This document shows positions 1-6,392 of a DNA stretch of 64,000 nucleotides, piece after piece (within the stretch, counting starts at the first letter, position 1; the number at the start of each line of letters is the position of its first letter). The position numbers were made by a program, and so were the translations under genes. The DNA is from Streptomyces albiflavescens (GTDB taxonomy: Bacteria; Actinomycetota; Actinomycetes; Streptomycetales; Streptomycetaceae): assembly GCF_014645835.1 (NCBI RefSeq), contig NZ_BMMM01000007.1, positions 146,831 to 210,830 on the forward strand, in the 5' to 3' direction. A model generated the notes under the pieces. The model was given only the letters and a program-made list of their open reading frames with translations. It did no database searches and was not told the DNA's origin.

Positions 1-15
1 CCTGACGGGGGGTAG

Positions 16-282
16 ATGGATCCCGCTGCCATTGGCGCTCGGCTCGCGTCGAGCGTGGTCGCACCGCTGATCAAGAAGTTGTTCGTGGCCGAGGGGCCCG
101 GAGCGGGGCTGGTCGACAAGCCCGTACGCATCGCGAGCCTCGTCTCGTTCACGGGCGAGAAACGCGTCCTGTCCGACCTCGACCTGCAGAAGATCGCCAA
201 GGAACTGGTCAGCCGCGGCACGCCGAGAGCACGCACCGAACGCCGCTCCTTCTTCCACGGAGATCCATCAGAAACCCCCTAG
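16..282 (+). pseudogene. N-terminal fragment of a NACHT-type NTPase
   Basis: An 88-residue reading frame. Its first ~68 residues (from MDPAAIGARLASS to IAKELVSR) resemble the N-terminal helical region that precedes the NACHT NTPase domain in large Streptomyces STAND proteins. This is recalled family resemblance, not a search. After residue 68 the sequence becomes low-complexity (RTERRSFFHG) and stops. No Walker A, Walker B or repeat region follows, whereas full proteins of this type are many hundreds of residues long. A G-rich stretch sits just upstream of the ATG. I infer a truncated remnant, possibly of a defence-type protein. An independent small protein cannot be excluded. Confidence 0.45.
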
Positions 283-845
283 GGCCGCAGCCCCTCCGTC
301 AGCAACGACACATACCGGCGAATGTACTTCCCCTGCCCATTCGCCAGCTCCGACGCGGTGGCCACCCCGTGCGCCAGCCGCAGTACCTCGATCGGCTCCA
401 CATCCGCCCGCAGCGTCCCCTCCCGCTGAGCCGCACCGACCAGCCGCGTGGCCGCGCCCTTCACCGAGTCCCCGCACGCGGTCAGCACCGGCGAACTCCC
501 GTCCGTGACGGCCGAGCCGAGCAGCGCCTTCAGCCCGCGGATCTGGATCATCCCCTCGCTCAGCTCATTGAGCCACTCCACCAGCGCCTCGCCGGGCGAC
601 AGCTCCGCCGCGAGCTCGTCCGCGCGCGCGGCGATCGCCTCGATGGTGTCCACGTACACGGCCTCCAACAAGGCCTGCCGCGTGGGAAAGTGCCGGTACA
701 GCGTCCCGGACCCCACCCCGGCCCGCTTGGCGATGTCGTCGAGCGACGCACCCTCCCCGTGCTCGGCGAACGCGACCGTCGCCTCCTTGATCAGCCGCTC
801 ATAGTTCCGCCGCGCATCCGCCCGCATCGGCCTGACCTGCGCCAT
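279..845 (-). CDS. TetR family transcriptional regulator
   Basis: A 188-residue one-component repressor. The N-terminal helix-turn-helix (about residues 10-60) shows the TetR pattern SLDDIAKRAGVGSGTLYRHFPTR, split here as SLDDIAKRAGVG then SGTLYRHFPTR. The C-terminal helical ligand domain (65-185) is family-typical but not diagnostic of a ligand. The ATG at 845 has an AAGGAG ribosome site. It is divergent from the MFS exporter starting at 980. The 134-bp gap between them holds a near-perfect inverted repeat, so it probably represses the exporter and itself, a standard arrangement for drug-efflux pairs. The inducer is unknown. Confidence 0.93.
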   Translation of the reverse strand: MAQVRPMRADARRNYERLIKEATVAFAEHGEGASLDDIAKRAGVGSGTLYRHFPTRQALLEAVYVDTIEAIAARADELAAELSPGEALVEWLNELSEGMIQIRGLKALLGSAVTDGSSPVLTACGDSVKGAATRLVGAAQREGTLRADVEPIEVLRLAHGVATASELANGQGKYIRRYVSLLTEGLRP

Positions 846-861
846 TCAGATACTCCTTGCC

Positions 862-916
862 AACCGGGGACTCTCTCCGTATCTTACCGAGGACTAAACG
901 GAGACAGTCCCCGGTT
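862..916. promoter_or_regulatory. Inverted-repeat operator between TetR and MFS genes
   Basis: Arms at 862-880 and 898-916 are inverted copies of AACCGGGGACT..TCTCCGT, with 18 of 19 positions complementary. The right arm is itself a quasi-palindrome (GGAGAC A GTCCCC), the usual shape of a TetR dimer site. It lies 17 bp from the TetR start and about 60 bp before the MFS start, so it could control both directions. Its role as operator is inferred. Confidence 0.65.
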
Positions 917-979
917 ATCCGGCGGGCAGTCCGCGCTGCCCGCACACACCCACTGGGGACACGAGACAGGGAGCATCCC

Positions 980-2434
980 ATGTCCACCCCGTCCACCCCA
1001 TCCGCCGGCACCAGCACCAGCCCGCCCAAGGCCCCGTTCCAGCAACAGCCGGCCAGGCTCGGCACCGTCCTCCTAGTCATCGTCACCGCCTACCTGATGG
1101 TCGGCGTCGACTCCACGGTCGTCAACGTCGCACTGCCCGACATCCAGAAGGACCTCCACTTCACCCCCACCGACCTCTCCTGGGTTCTGAACGCCTACAC
1201 GCTCGCCTTCGGAGGCCTGCTGCTCCTCGGCGGCCGGGTCGGCGACATCGTCGGCCGCCGCCGCACGCTCACCATCGGCGTTCTGCTCTTCGCCACGTCC
1301 TCCCTCCTCGGCGGACTCGCCACGGAGAACGCCTGGCTGCTCGCGGCCCGCGCGCTGCAGGGAGTGGGCGCAGCCCTCACCGCGCCCAGCACACTCGCCC
1401 TGATCACCACCAACTTCCCGGAGGGCCCGCGCCGCCACCATGCCCTCGGCGTCTACTCCTCCATGGCGGGCATCGGCGCCTCCATCGGCCTGGTTCTCGG
1501 CGGCATGCTCACGTCGTGGGCGTCGTGGCGCTGGGCCCTGCTGATCAACGTGCCGATCGGCGTCGCGGTCGCGGCCGCCCTCCCCCGCTTCGTCACCGAG
1601 ACCCCGCGCCACGCGGGCCGCTTCGACGCGGCGGGCGCGCTCACCGGCACGGCCGGGATGACCTCGCTCGTGTACGCGTTCATCCGGGTCTCGGGGGACG
1701 GCTGGGGCGACGCCCAGGCGCAGCTCGGTTTCGGCGCGGCGGCGGCCCTACTGGCGGGCTTCACCCTGATCGAGTCCCGCGCGGGCCAGCCGATCATGCC
1801 GCTGCGCCTGTTCGCCGACCGCGACCGCGCGGGCGGCTACGCGGGTGTCCTGCTGCTGCCCGCGGGCATGTTCGGGGCGTTCTACTTCCTCACCCTGATC
1901 TGCCAACAGGTCCTGGCATACAGCCCGTTGCGCGCGGGTTTCGCCTTCCTTCCGATGACCCTGGCGATGTTCACGACCGTACGCTTCGTACCGCGGCTCC
2001 TGGCCCGCTTCGGTGCCAAACCGGTGCTGCTCACCGGCATGGCCCTGCTCGTCACCGCGGCCGCGTGGCTGTGGCGGCTCCAGCCCGGCGACGGCTATCC
2101 GACCGGCCTCCTCGGCCCGTTGCTGCTGCTGGGCGTGGGCGTGGGTCTGAGCTTCATGCCGCTCAACGCGACGATCCTCGCGGGCGTCGAGCCGCGAGAG
2201 GCAGGCGCCGCGTCCGGTCTGCTGCAGACCCTCCAGTGGCTCGGCGGCACGCTCGGACTGTCCATCCTGGTCACGGTGTTCGGCACGGCGACCCGGCACA
2301 CGACCGGATCACCGTCCGAGATCCTCACCCACGGCGCGGCCCGCGCCTTCGGCGTCGGCGCGCTGATCGCGCTCACCGCGCTGCTGGTGTCGGCGCTCGT
2401 GATCACCGGCACCAAGCCGAAGACCACCGCGTAG
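980..2434 (+). CDS. MFS transporter, DHA2 (EmrB/QacA-type) drug exporter
   Basis: A 484-residue integral membrane exporter with about 14 membrane segments, usual for the DHA2 drug:H+ antiporter group. Motif features: DSTVVNVALPDI in helix 1, LNAYTLAFGGLLLLGGRVGD followed by GRRR (motif A loop after helix 2), and a proline/glycine-rich helix 5 around GASIGLVLGG (motif C). I chose the ATG at 980 because GGGAGC lies 5-8 bp upstream and the protein then begins with the usual short Ser/Thr/Pro-rich tail. An in-frame ATG at 857 would add 41 residues crossing the promoter. Probably controlled by the divergent TetR. Substrate unknown. Confidence 0.93.
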   Translation: MSTPSTPSAGTSTSPPKAPFQQQPARLGTVLLVIVTAYLMVGVDSTVVNVALPDIQKDLHFTPTDLSWVLNAYTLAFGGLLLLGGRVGDIVGRRRTLTIGVLLFATSSLLGGLATENAWLLAARALQGVGAALTAPSTLALITTNFPEGPRRHHALGVYSSMAGIGASIGLVLGGMLTSWASWRWALLINVPIGVAVAAALPRFVTETPRHAGRFDAAGALTGTAGMTSLVYAFIRVSGDGWGDAQAQLGFGAAAALLAGFTLIESRAGQPIMPLRLFADRDRAGGYAGVLLLPAGMFGAFYFLTLICQQVLAYSPLRAGFAFLPMTLAMFTTVRFVPRLLARFGAKPVLLTGMALLVTAAAWLWRLQPGDGYPTGLLGPLLLLGVGVGLSFMPLNATILAGVEPREAGAASGLLQTLQWLGGTLGLSILVTVFGTATRHTTGSPSEILTHGAARAFGVGALIALTALLVSALVITGTKPKTTA

Positions 2435-2507
2435 AGGCCCCCACCGCGCAGAGGACGAAGCCCCCTGCCGAGAGAAGACGACCGCCCGAGGCGGAGAAGA
2501 CCACCGC

Positions 2508-3524
2508 CTAGAACAGCGCGCTGTACGCGTTCAACGCCGGCTGCCCGCCCAGATGGGCGTAGAGCACGGTCGACTCCCGCCCGATCTCGCCCCGGGCCAC
2601 CAGATCCACCATCCCGGCCATCGACTTCCCTTCGTAGACGGGGTCGGTGACCATCCCCTCGGTGCGCGCCGCGAGTCGCATCGCCTCCAGAGTGACCTCG
2701 TCCGGAATCCCGTACGTGCCCGCGTGGTAGCGCTCGTCCAGCTCGACGTCCGCCTCCGTCAATTCCTTCTGTACGCCGATGAGTCGGCCCGTGCCGTGGG
2801 CGATCCGCGCGATCTGCTCACGGGTACGGGCGGGCGCCGCCGACGCGTCGATCCCCAGGACGCGCCGTGGCCGCCCGCCCGCCTCCTCCAGCGCGGCGAA
2901 CCCGGCGACCATGCCCGCCTGCGTCGACCCGGTCACGGAGCACACCACCACCGTGTCGAAGAAGACGCCCAACTCCCTCTCCTGTGCGGCGACCTCGTAC
3001 GCCCACCCGGCGAACCCCAGCCCACCCAGCGGATGGTCGGAAGCCCCCGCCGGTATGGCGTACGGCTTGCCGCCCGACTCCTCGACCTCCCGCAGCGCCT
3101 GCTCCCAGCTTTCCTTGAAACCGATCCCGAACCCGGCCCGCACGAGCCGTACGTCCGCGCCGGCGAGCCGGCTGATGAGGATGTTGCCGACCTTGTCGTA
3201 CACGGAGTCGGGCCATTCCACCCAGCTTTCCTGCACCAGCACGCACTTGAGTCCGGCGCGGGCGGCGCAGGCCGCGACCTGACGGGTGTGGTTGGACTGC
3301 ACCCCGCCGATCGAGACGAGCGTGTCGCAGCCCTTCGCGAGCGCGTCGGCGACCAGGTACTCCAGCTTGCGGGTCTTGTTCCCGCCGTATGCGACACCGG
3401 AGTTGCAGTCCTCCCGCTTGGCCCACAGACGGGCGCCGCCGAGATGCCTCGTCAACCGCTCCAGCGGATGCACGGGCGAGGGTCCGAAGAGCAGCGGGTA
3501 ACGCTCGTACGAGGAAAGGGACAT
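2508..3524 (-). CDS. acdS: 1-aminocyclopropane-1-carboxylate (ACC) deaminase
   Basis: A 338-residue PLP enzyme that cleaves ACC, the ethylene precursor, to 2-oxobutyrate and ammonia. Length equals the family norm. The PLP lysine sits in GGNKTRK (K50), followed by SIGGVQSNHTRQ. True ACC deaminases differ from D-cysteine desulfhydrases at two pocket residues, Glu295 and Leu322 in Pseudomonas numbering. Here the Glu is in VYEGKSM (E298) and the Leu in YAHLGGQPA (L325), with the same 27-residue spacing, which supports deaminase over desulfhydrase. The gene follows the GntR gene by 14 bp with a GGGAGG site, as an operon. It suggests a soil, plant-associated life style. Confidence 0.93.
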   Translation of the reverse strand: MSLSSYERYPLLFGPSPVHPLERLTRHLGGARLWAKREDCNSGVAYGGNKTRKLEYLVADALAKGCDTLVSIGGVQSNHTRQVAACAARAGLKCVLVQESWVEWPDSVYDKVGNILISRLAGADVRLVRAGFGIGFKESWEQALREVEESGGKPYAIPAGASDHPLGGLGFAGWAYEVAAQERELGVFFDTVVVCSVTGSTQAGMVAGFAALEEAGGRPRRVLGIDASAAPARTREQIARIAHGTGRLIGVQKELTEADVELDERYHAGTYGIPDEVTLEAMRLAARTEGMVTDPVYEGKSMAGMVDLVARGEIGRESTVLYAHLGGQPALNAYSALF

Positions 3525-3538
3525 GGGTCCTCCCGGGT

Positions 3539-4192
3539 TCAGTGGGCCGCTTCGTCGACGAGCTCTTCCAGGCCCCGCCAGATCTCCTCCGTGACGCGGA
3601 CGGCCTCGTCCACCTCACCGCCCGCACAGGCCTCGATCAGCCGCTCGTGCAGCCCGGCCGAACGGCAGTTGCCGCCCTCGCCGAAGCGTCGTCGCTCCAG
3701 TCGGCGGATGAGCGGGGTGTAGCGGGCGATGGTGGCCGCGGCGGCACGGTTGCCGCTGACCCGGACGAGGACGTCGTGCAGTTCGTCGTCGGCGCGCAGT
3801 GCGGCGTCGACGTCGCCGTCTCGTACGGCCGCGGCGAATCGCACGTTGGCGTCCCGCATGGCACCGACATGGTCCACGAGAAGCCGGGGCACCGCCGCCC
3901 GCGTGACCAGCTCGTGCATGGCGCCGACGACGGCCGCGGCGTCCCGCACATCGGCGGCCACCACGGGTGTCACCCGGGTGTAGCTCTGCGGCTTGGACTC
4001 CAGGAGACCTTCGTCGACCAGCCGCGAGAAGGCCTCACGCACCGGCGCCCGCGACAGCCCGAGCAGTTCGGCCAGCTCGGCGTCTCGCACCACCGCGCCC
4101 GGCGCGATGTCGCCGGCCACGATGGCATCCCGTATCGCCTCGTACGCGCGGTCCCGCAGCAGGGTCCGGCGCACAGGCCGTATCGCCTCCAC
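3539..4192 (-). CDS. GntR family regulator, FCD type (probable acdS regulator)
   Basis: 217 residues. The N-terminal winged helix (about 10-75) contains the GntR signature AIRDAIVAGDIAPGAVVRD and a recognition helix LLGLSRAPVREAF. The C-terminal all-helical FCD ligand domain (about 85-210) includes DDELHDVLVRVSGN and a late His (LHERLIEA) that usually helps bind a metal and a small acid. It lies upstream of and in operon with acdS, so it most likely senses ACC or a related small acid and controls that gene. An AT-richer stretch with the palindrome GATATC just upstream (4205-4213) is a possible operator site. Confidence 0.85.
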   Translation of the reverse strand: MEAIRPVRRTLLRDRAYEAIRDAIVAGDIAPGAVVRDAELAELLGLSRAPVREAFSRLVDEGLLESKPQSYTRVTPVVAADVRDAAAVVGAMHELVTRAAVPRLLVDHVGAMRDANVRFAAAVRDGDVDAALRADDELHDVLVRVSGNRAAAATIARYTPLIRRLERRRFGEGGNCRSAGLHERLIEACAGGEVDEAVRVTEEIWRGLEELVDEAAH

Positions 4193-4230
4193 GAACTGAA
4201 ATGTTAGATATCAGCACGCGCTCCGCACAA

Positions 4231-4264
4231 GAGTGCGGCCCGCACCGAAGTACGGGCCGCACTC
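4231..4264. terminator. Hairpin terminator downstream of ro
   Basis: A 12-bp perfect G/C-rich stem, GAGTGCGGCCCG at 4231-4242 paired with CGGGCCGCACTC at 4253-4264, around a 10-nt loop. It lies between the end of the ro gene and the start of the GntR gene, both on the minus strand, so it probably ends the Y RNA/ro transcript. Confidence 0.7.
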
Positions 4265-4340
4265 ATCCGCTCACTTCCGGGGCCGGTCCGCTGTTCACTG
4301 CCAGGACCGGTCCGCTGCTCACTTCCAGGGCCAGTCCGCG
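4265..4340 (-). repeat. 24-bp tandem repeat of the ro stop-codon end
   Basis: Reading the minus strand, the last codons of ro (GCGGACTGGCCCTGGAAGTGA) are followed by two imperfect copies of the same 24-bp block, each ending in an in-frame TGA, and by a start of a fourth. The unit is a multiple of three, so each copy recreates a stop codon in the ro frame. It looks like local slippage duplication of the 3' end of the gene. Confidence 0.7.
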
Positions 4341-5899
4341 TCCCGCGCCGACTCCAGGAGCGGCACCATCCGGAAAGCCGCGTCCGAGAGCCCACCGAAC
4401 GTGTGCCTGTTCCCCTTCCCGGACGGGGCATGGCCCGCCCGGTACCCCGCCAGGTTCCACGTGTAGACCGGTACGTGCGCCGGGACCTGCTCGGTCGGGT
4501 CGCCGTAGTGGCTGTACGTGGCCTGCTCGTCGGTGACGATCAGCACCCGGTCGTGCTTCCTGTAGTGCTTGCGGACCGCCTCGCTCGTGTTGGTGCCGCC
4601 GAGGTCCCCGAAGCGCTCCAGCACCTTGAGCACCGACTCGCCCTTACGGAACTTCACGCGGTTGCTGCTGGTGCCGAACTCAACGAGATCCGCGTCCGCC
4701 GCCCGCAGTGCGAGCGCCGTGCCGAAGATCGCCGCCGCGTCCGCCCGGTTGAGCTCGGACCGGTCGGACAGCCGCGAGTAGAACATCGAACCGGACCGGT
4801 CCACGAGCACGAGCGTCCGCCCGGGCAGCGCCGGCACATTGGCCAGCGAGTGGCCGAGCGCCTGCTCCAGCGGGTACGACCAGCGCAGCGAGGGCGCGTG
4901 CTGGTACGCGGCGAGGTAGCGGAACGGGAACTGCCGCGAGCGCGCCACCTCCGCCGGGTCGCTGATCTTGGCGGCGACCTGAGCCGCCACCTCGTCGCTG
5001 ACACCCGCCTCGTCGAAGTTCCGCAGGTTCCGCACGAGCGCCATCGCGCCCATGGACGGGATCACGGCCTCCCAGGCCGCCTTGTCCATCGGGCCCTGCA
5101 GCCAGCCGGCCAGCGCCTCCCAGGTCATACCGGCCTCCGCCAGGCGCTGCGCACCGTGTGCTCCGGTCACGACCTTGCGCCGCTTGGCGGGCCGCAGCGC
5201 CATCAGGTCACGGTGCGCCACGAGCACGGGCAGCGACTTGGGCACCACGGCCGTGTCCGGGTTGTGGCGCCGGTCCAGCGCGTACTGGAACAGCTCGCCC
5301 TGCCACGGCTTGCCGGGGTCCGGCGCCGCGTGCACCAGGTTGAGGATGTCGCCGAAGCGGTATCCCTTGGACGAGGTGTCGTACTTCAGCAGCGCCTTGC
5401 CGTTGTAGAGACGTCGTACGGCGTCGGCGATGCCCCGCTTGACAGGCTTGGGCACGTTGCGGCCGTACTGCGAAGTCCAGTAGGCGAGCAGCTCGCCGGG
5501 CTCGTCCGGGCGGCGCAGCACGGAGTCGATGACCTGGCGGTTGGCCGGGCCGTCGGTGGCGCCCGCGTCGAGACGCGCCTTCACGTACTCGGCGGCGCCC
5601 ACGATCGAGGCCGTACGCAGGTTGCCCTCGCCGCGCAGCCAGCCCAGCAGGGCGGCCGTCCACGACGGGTCGGCGACGGCGAGCTCGCGCACCAGCGTGG
5701 CGAACCGGTCGTCGCGGGCAGCGCCGGACTCGTAGAAGGTCTGCTGCGAAACGAAGTTGGCGATCGCGAGCAGGAAGAGCTCGGAGCGCGCGTCGCGCTC
5801 CTGGCCGCGGCCACCCTGGTGTGTACGCAGTACACGGCCGGTCGAGGTGATCCGCGAGGTGGGCTGTGCCTTGGCCGCCTTGGTGTTGAATCGCGCCAT
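4319..5899 (-). CDS. rsr: Ro60/TROVE domain RNA-binding protein (Rsr)
   Basis: 526 residues, ortholog type of the human 60-kDa Ro autoantigen. Residues about 15-340 form the helical TROVE ring, whose outer surface binds Y RNA and whose hole takes single-stranded ends of misfolded RNA. The C-terminal part (about 360-526) is a von Willebrand A domain with an intact MIDAS: VDRSGSM (D367, S369, S371), GGTNTSEAV and IVTDEQ. In Deinococcus and Salmonella, Rsr works with Y RNA and polynucleotide phosphorylase in RNA turnover and stress survival. Here three Y-RNA-like genes lie directly upstream on the same strand, which fixes the assignment. The start at 5899 follows an A/T-rich stretch with GGGGGAATTC before the ATG. 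Confidence 0.95.
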   Translation of the reverse strand: MARFNTKAAKAQPTSRITSTGRVLRTHQGGRGQERDARSELFLLAIANFVSQQTFYESGAARDDRFATLVRELAVADPSWTAALLGWLRGEGNLRTASIVGAAEYVKARLDAGATDGPANRQVIDSVLRRPDEPGELLAYWTSQYGRNVPKPVKRGIADAVRRLYNGKALLKYDTSSKGYRFGDILNLVHAAPDPGKPWQGELFQYALDRRHNPDTAVVPKSLPVLVAHRDLMALRPAKRRKVVTGAHGAQRLAEAGMTWEALAGWLQGPMDKAAWEAVIPSMGAMALVRNLRNFDEAGVSDEVAAQVAAKISDPAEVARSRQFPFRYLAAYQHAPSLRWSYPLEQALGHSLANVPALPGRTLVLVDRSGSMFYSRLSDRSELNRADAAAIFGTALALRAADADLVEFGTSSNRVKFRKGESVLKVLERFGDLGGTNTSEAVRKHYRKHDRVLIVTDEQATYSHYGDPTEQVPAHVPVYTWNLAGYRAGHAPSGKGNRHTFGGLSDAAFRMVPLLESARDADWPWK

Positions 5900-5963
5900 G
5901 ATGAATTCCCCCGAATTCGTCTACAACTTTCCAGTCGTGTTTCGAGGGGAGGCGCAGCAAATG

Positions 5964-6110
5964 GAGCGTGCCCGAGATCAGGAGTCGGCGACGGACTTAG
6001 CCAGATGCTCTACCGAATTGAGCTACACCGACCCGAAGTCGATGACGGGATTTGAACCCGCAACCGTCCGATCCAATGAAGTAACCGTTGCCTGCGCACC
6101 GGGCACACAC
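5964..6110 (-). ncRNA. Y RNA-like gene C with permuted tRNA module (closest to ro)
   Basis: Minus strand, about 147 nt. The ends pair as a 9-bp helix (GTGTGCCCG at 6108-6100 with CGGGCACGC at 5974-5966, one G-U). Inside the 5' side is GGTGCGCAGGC...TACTTC, shared by all three RNAs here. A CGGAC/GTCCG helix (6070-6066/5996-5992) then leads into a tRNA mimic with parts in permuted order. First a T arm (GCGGG-TTCAAAT-CCCGT, 6061-6045), next a 7-bp acceptor-like stem CATCGAC/GTCGGTG (6044-6038/6032-6026) closed by a UUCG-type loop, then TA and a D arm (GCTC...GAGC, 6023-6007) with a GG in its loop. This is the YrlA-type layout of bacterial Y RNAs: the Ro-binding stem replaces the anticodon arm and the acceptor is capped. 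Confidence 0.85.
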
Positions 6111-6117
6111 CATGTGC

Positions 6118-6197
6118 TGCGCCTCCCGAGATCAAATCGGCGGCGGCGTGGATTCTTTGCGAGAGAAGTAGCCGCAGCCTGCGCACCGGGAGGTGCA
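6118..6197 (-). ncRNA. Short Y RNA-like gene B without tRNA module
   Basis: Minus strand, about 80 nt. End helix CCTCCCG (6193-6187) with CGGGAGG (6128-6122), extended by TGC/GCA after one mismatch. The 5' strand has the same GGTGCGCAGGC then TACTTC core as its neighbours, and the 3' strand has the shared GATCTCGGG. No T-loop or D-loop sequence occurs in it. The middle instead forms a GC-rich hairpin (GCGGC...GCCGC). I read it as a minimal Y RNA, a Ro-binding stem without the tRNA mimic. Whether it is separately transcribed or processed from a tandem precursor cannot be told. Confidence 0.7.
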
Positions 6198-6202
6198 TGA
6201 AG

Positions 6203-6356
6203 TTGTGGTGTCCAGAGTTCAGGTCGGCGGAACCGACGTAGGTGCTCTAACCCCTGAGCTACACCGGCGCGTTGTACCGGTGGCGGGACTCGAACCCGCG
6301 GCCGCCCCATTATCAGTGGAAGTAGGTCCTGCCTTCGCACCTGGACGTGCACCACT
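6203..6356 (-). ncRNA. Y RNA-like gene A with permuted tRNA module (first of three)
   Basis: Minus strand, about 155 nt. End helix GTGGT/ACCAC (6355-6351/6209-6205) and GTCCAG/CTGGAC (6346-6341/6215-6210), with a 4-nt bulge (GCAC) on the 5' strand, recalling the bulged Ro-binding helix of Y RNAs. Next comes the GGTGCGAAGGC core, which resembles the 5' strand of human Y1. A GGCGG/CCGCC helix leads to the tRNA mimic: T arm GCGGG-TTCGAGT-CCCGC (6299-6283, perfect stem), acceptor-like CACCGGT/GCCGGTG (6282-6276/6268-6262) closed by ACAACGC, TA, then D arm GCTC-AGGGGTTA-GAGC (6259-6244). The order T arm, acceptor, D arm is a circular permutation of tRNA. Confidence 0.85.
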
Positions 6357-6392
6357 TTAGGAGGATGGCCGCGGGTCGAGCCATTGAATTAA

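Noticed and set aside
6001..6300. Ordinary tRNA genes on the minus strand (T-loop and D-loop sequences)
   Set aside because: The T arm comes before the D arm, no anticodon arm or 3' acceptor end follows the D arm, and the acceptor-like stem is closed by a loop. They fit permuted tRNA mimics of Y RNAs, not tRNAs.
6010..6355. Two minus-strand reading frames of 62 and 110 codons
   Set aside because: They run across the structured Y RNA region, have no ribosome sites and encode Arg-rich low-complexity peptide.
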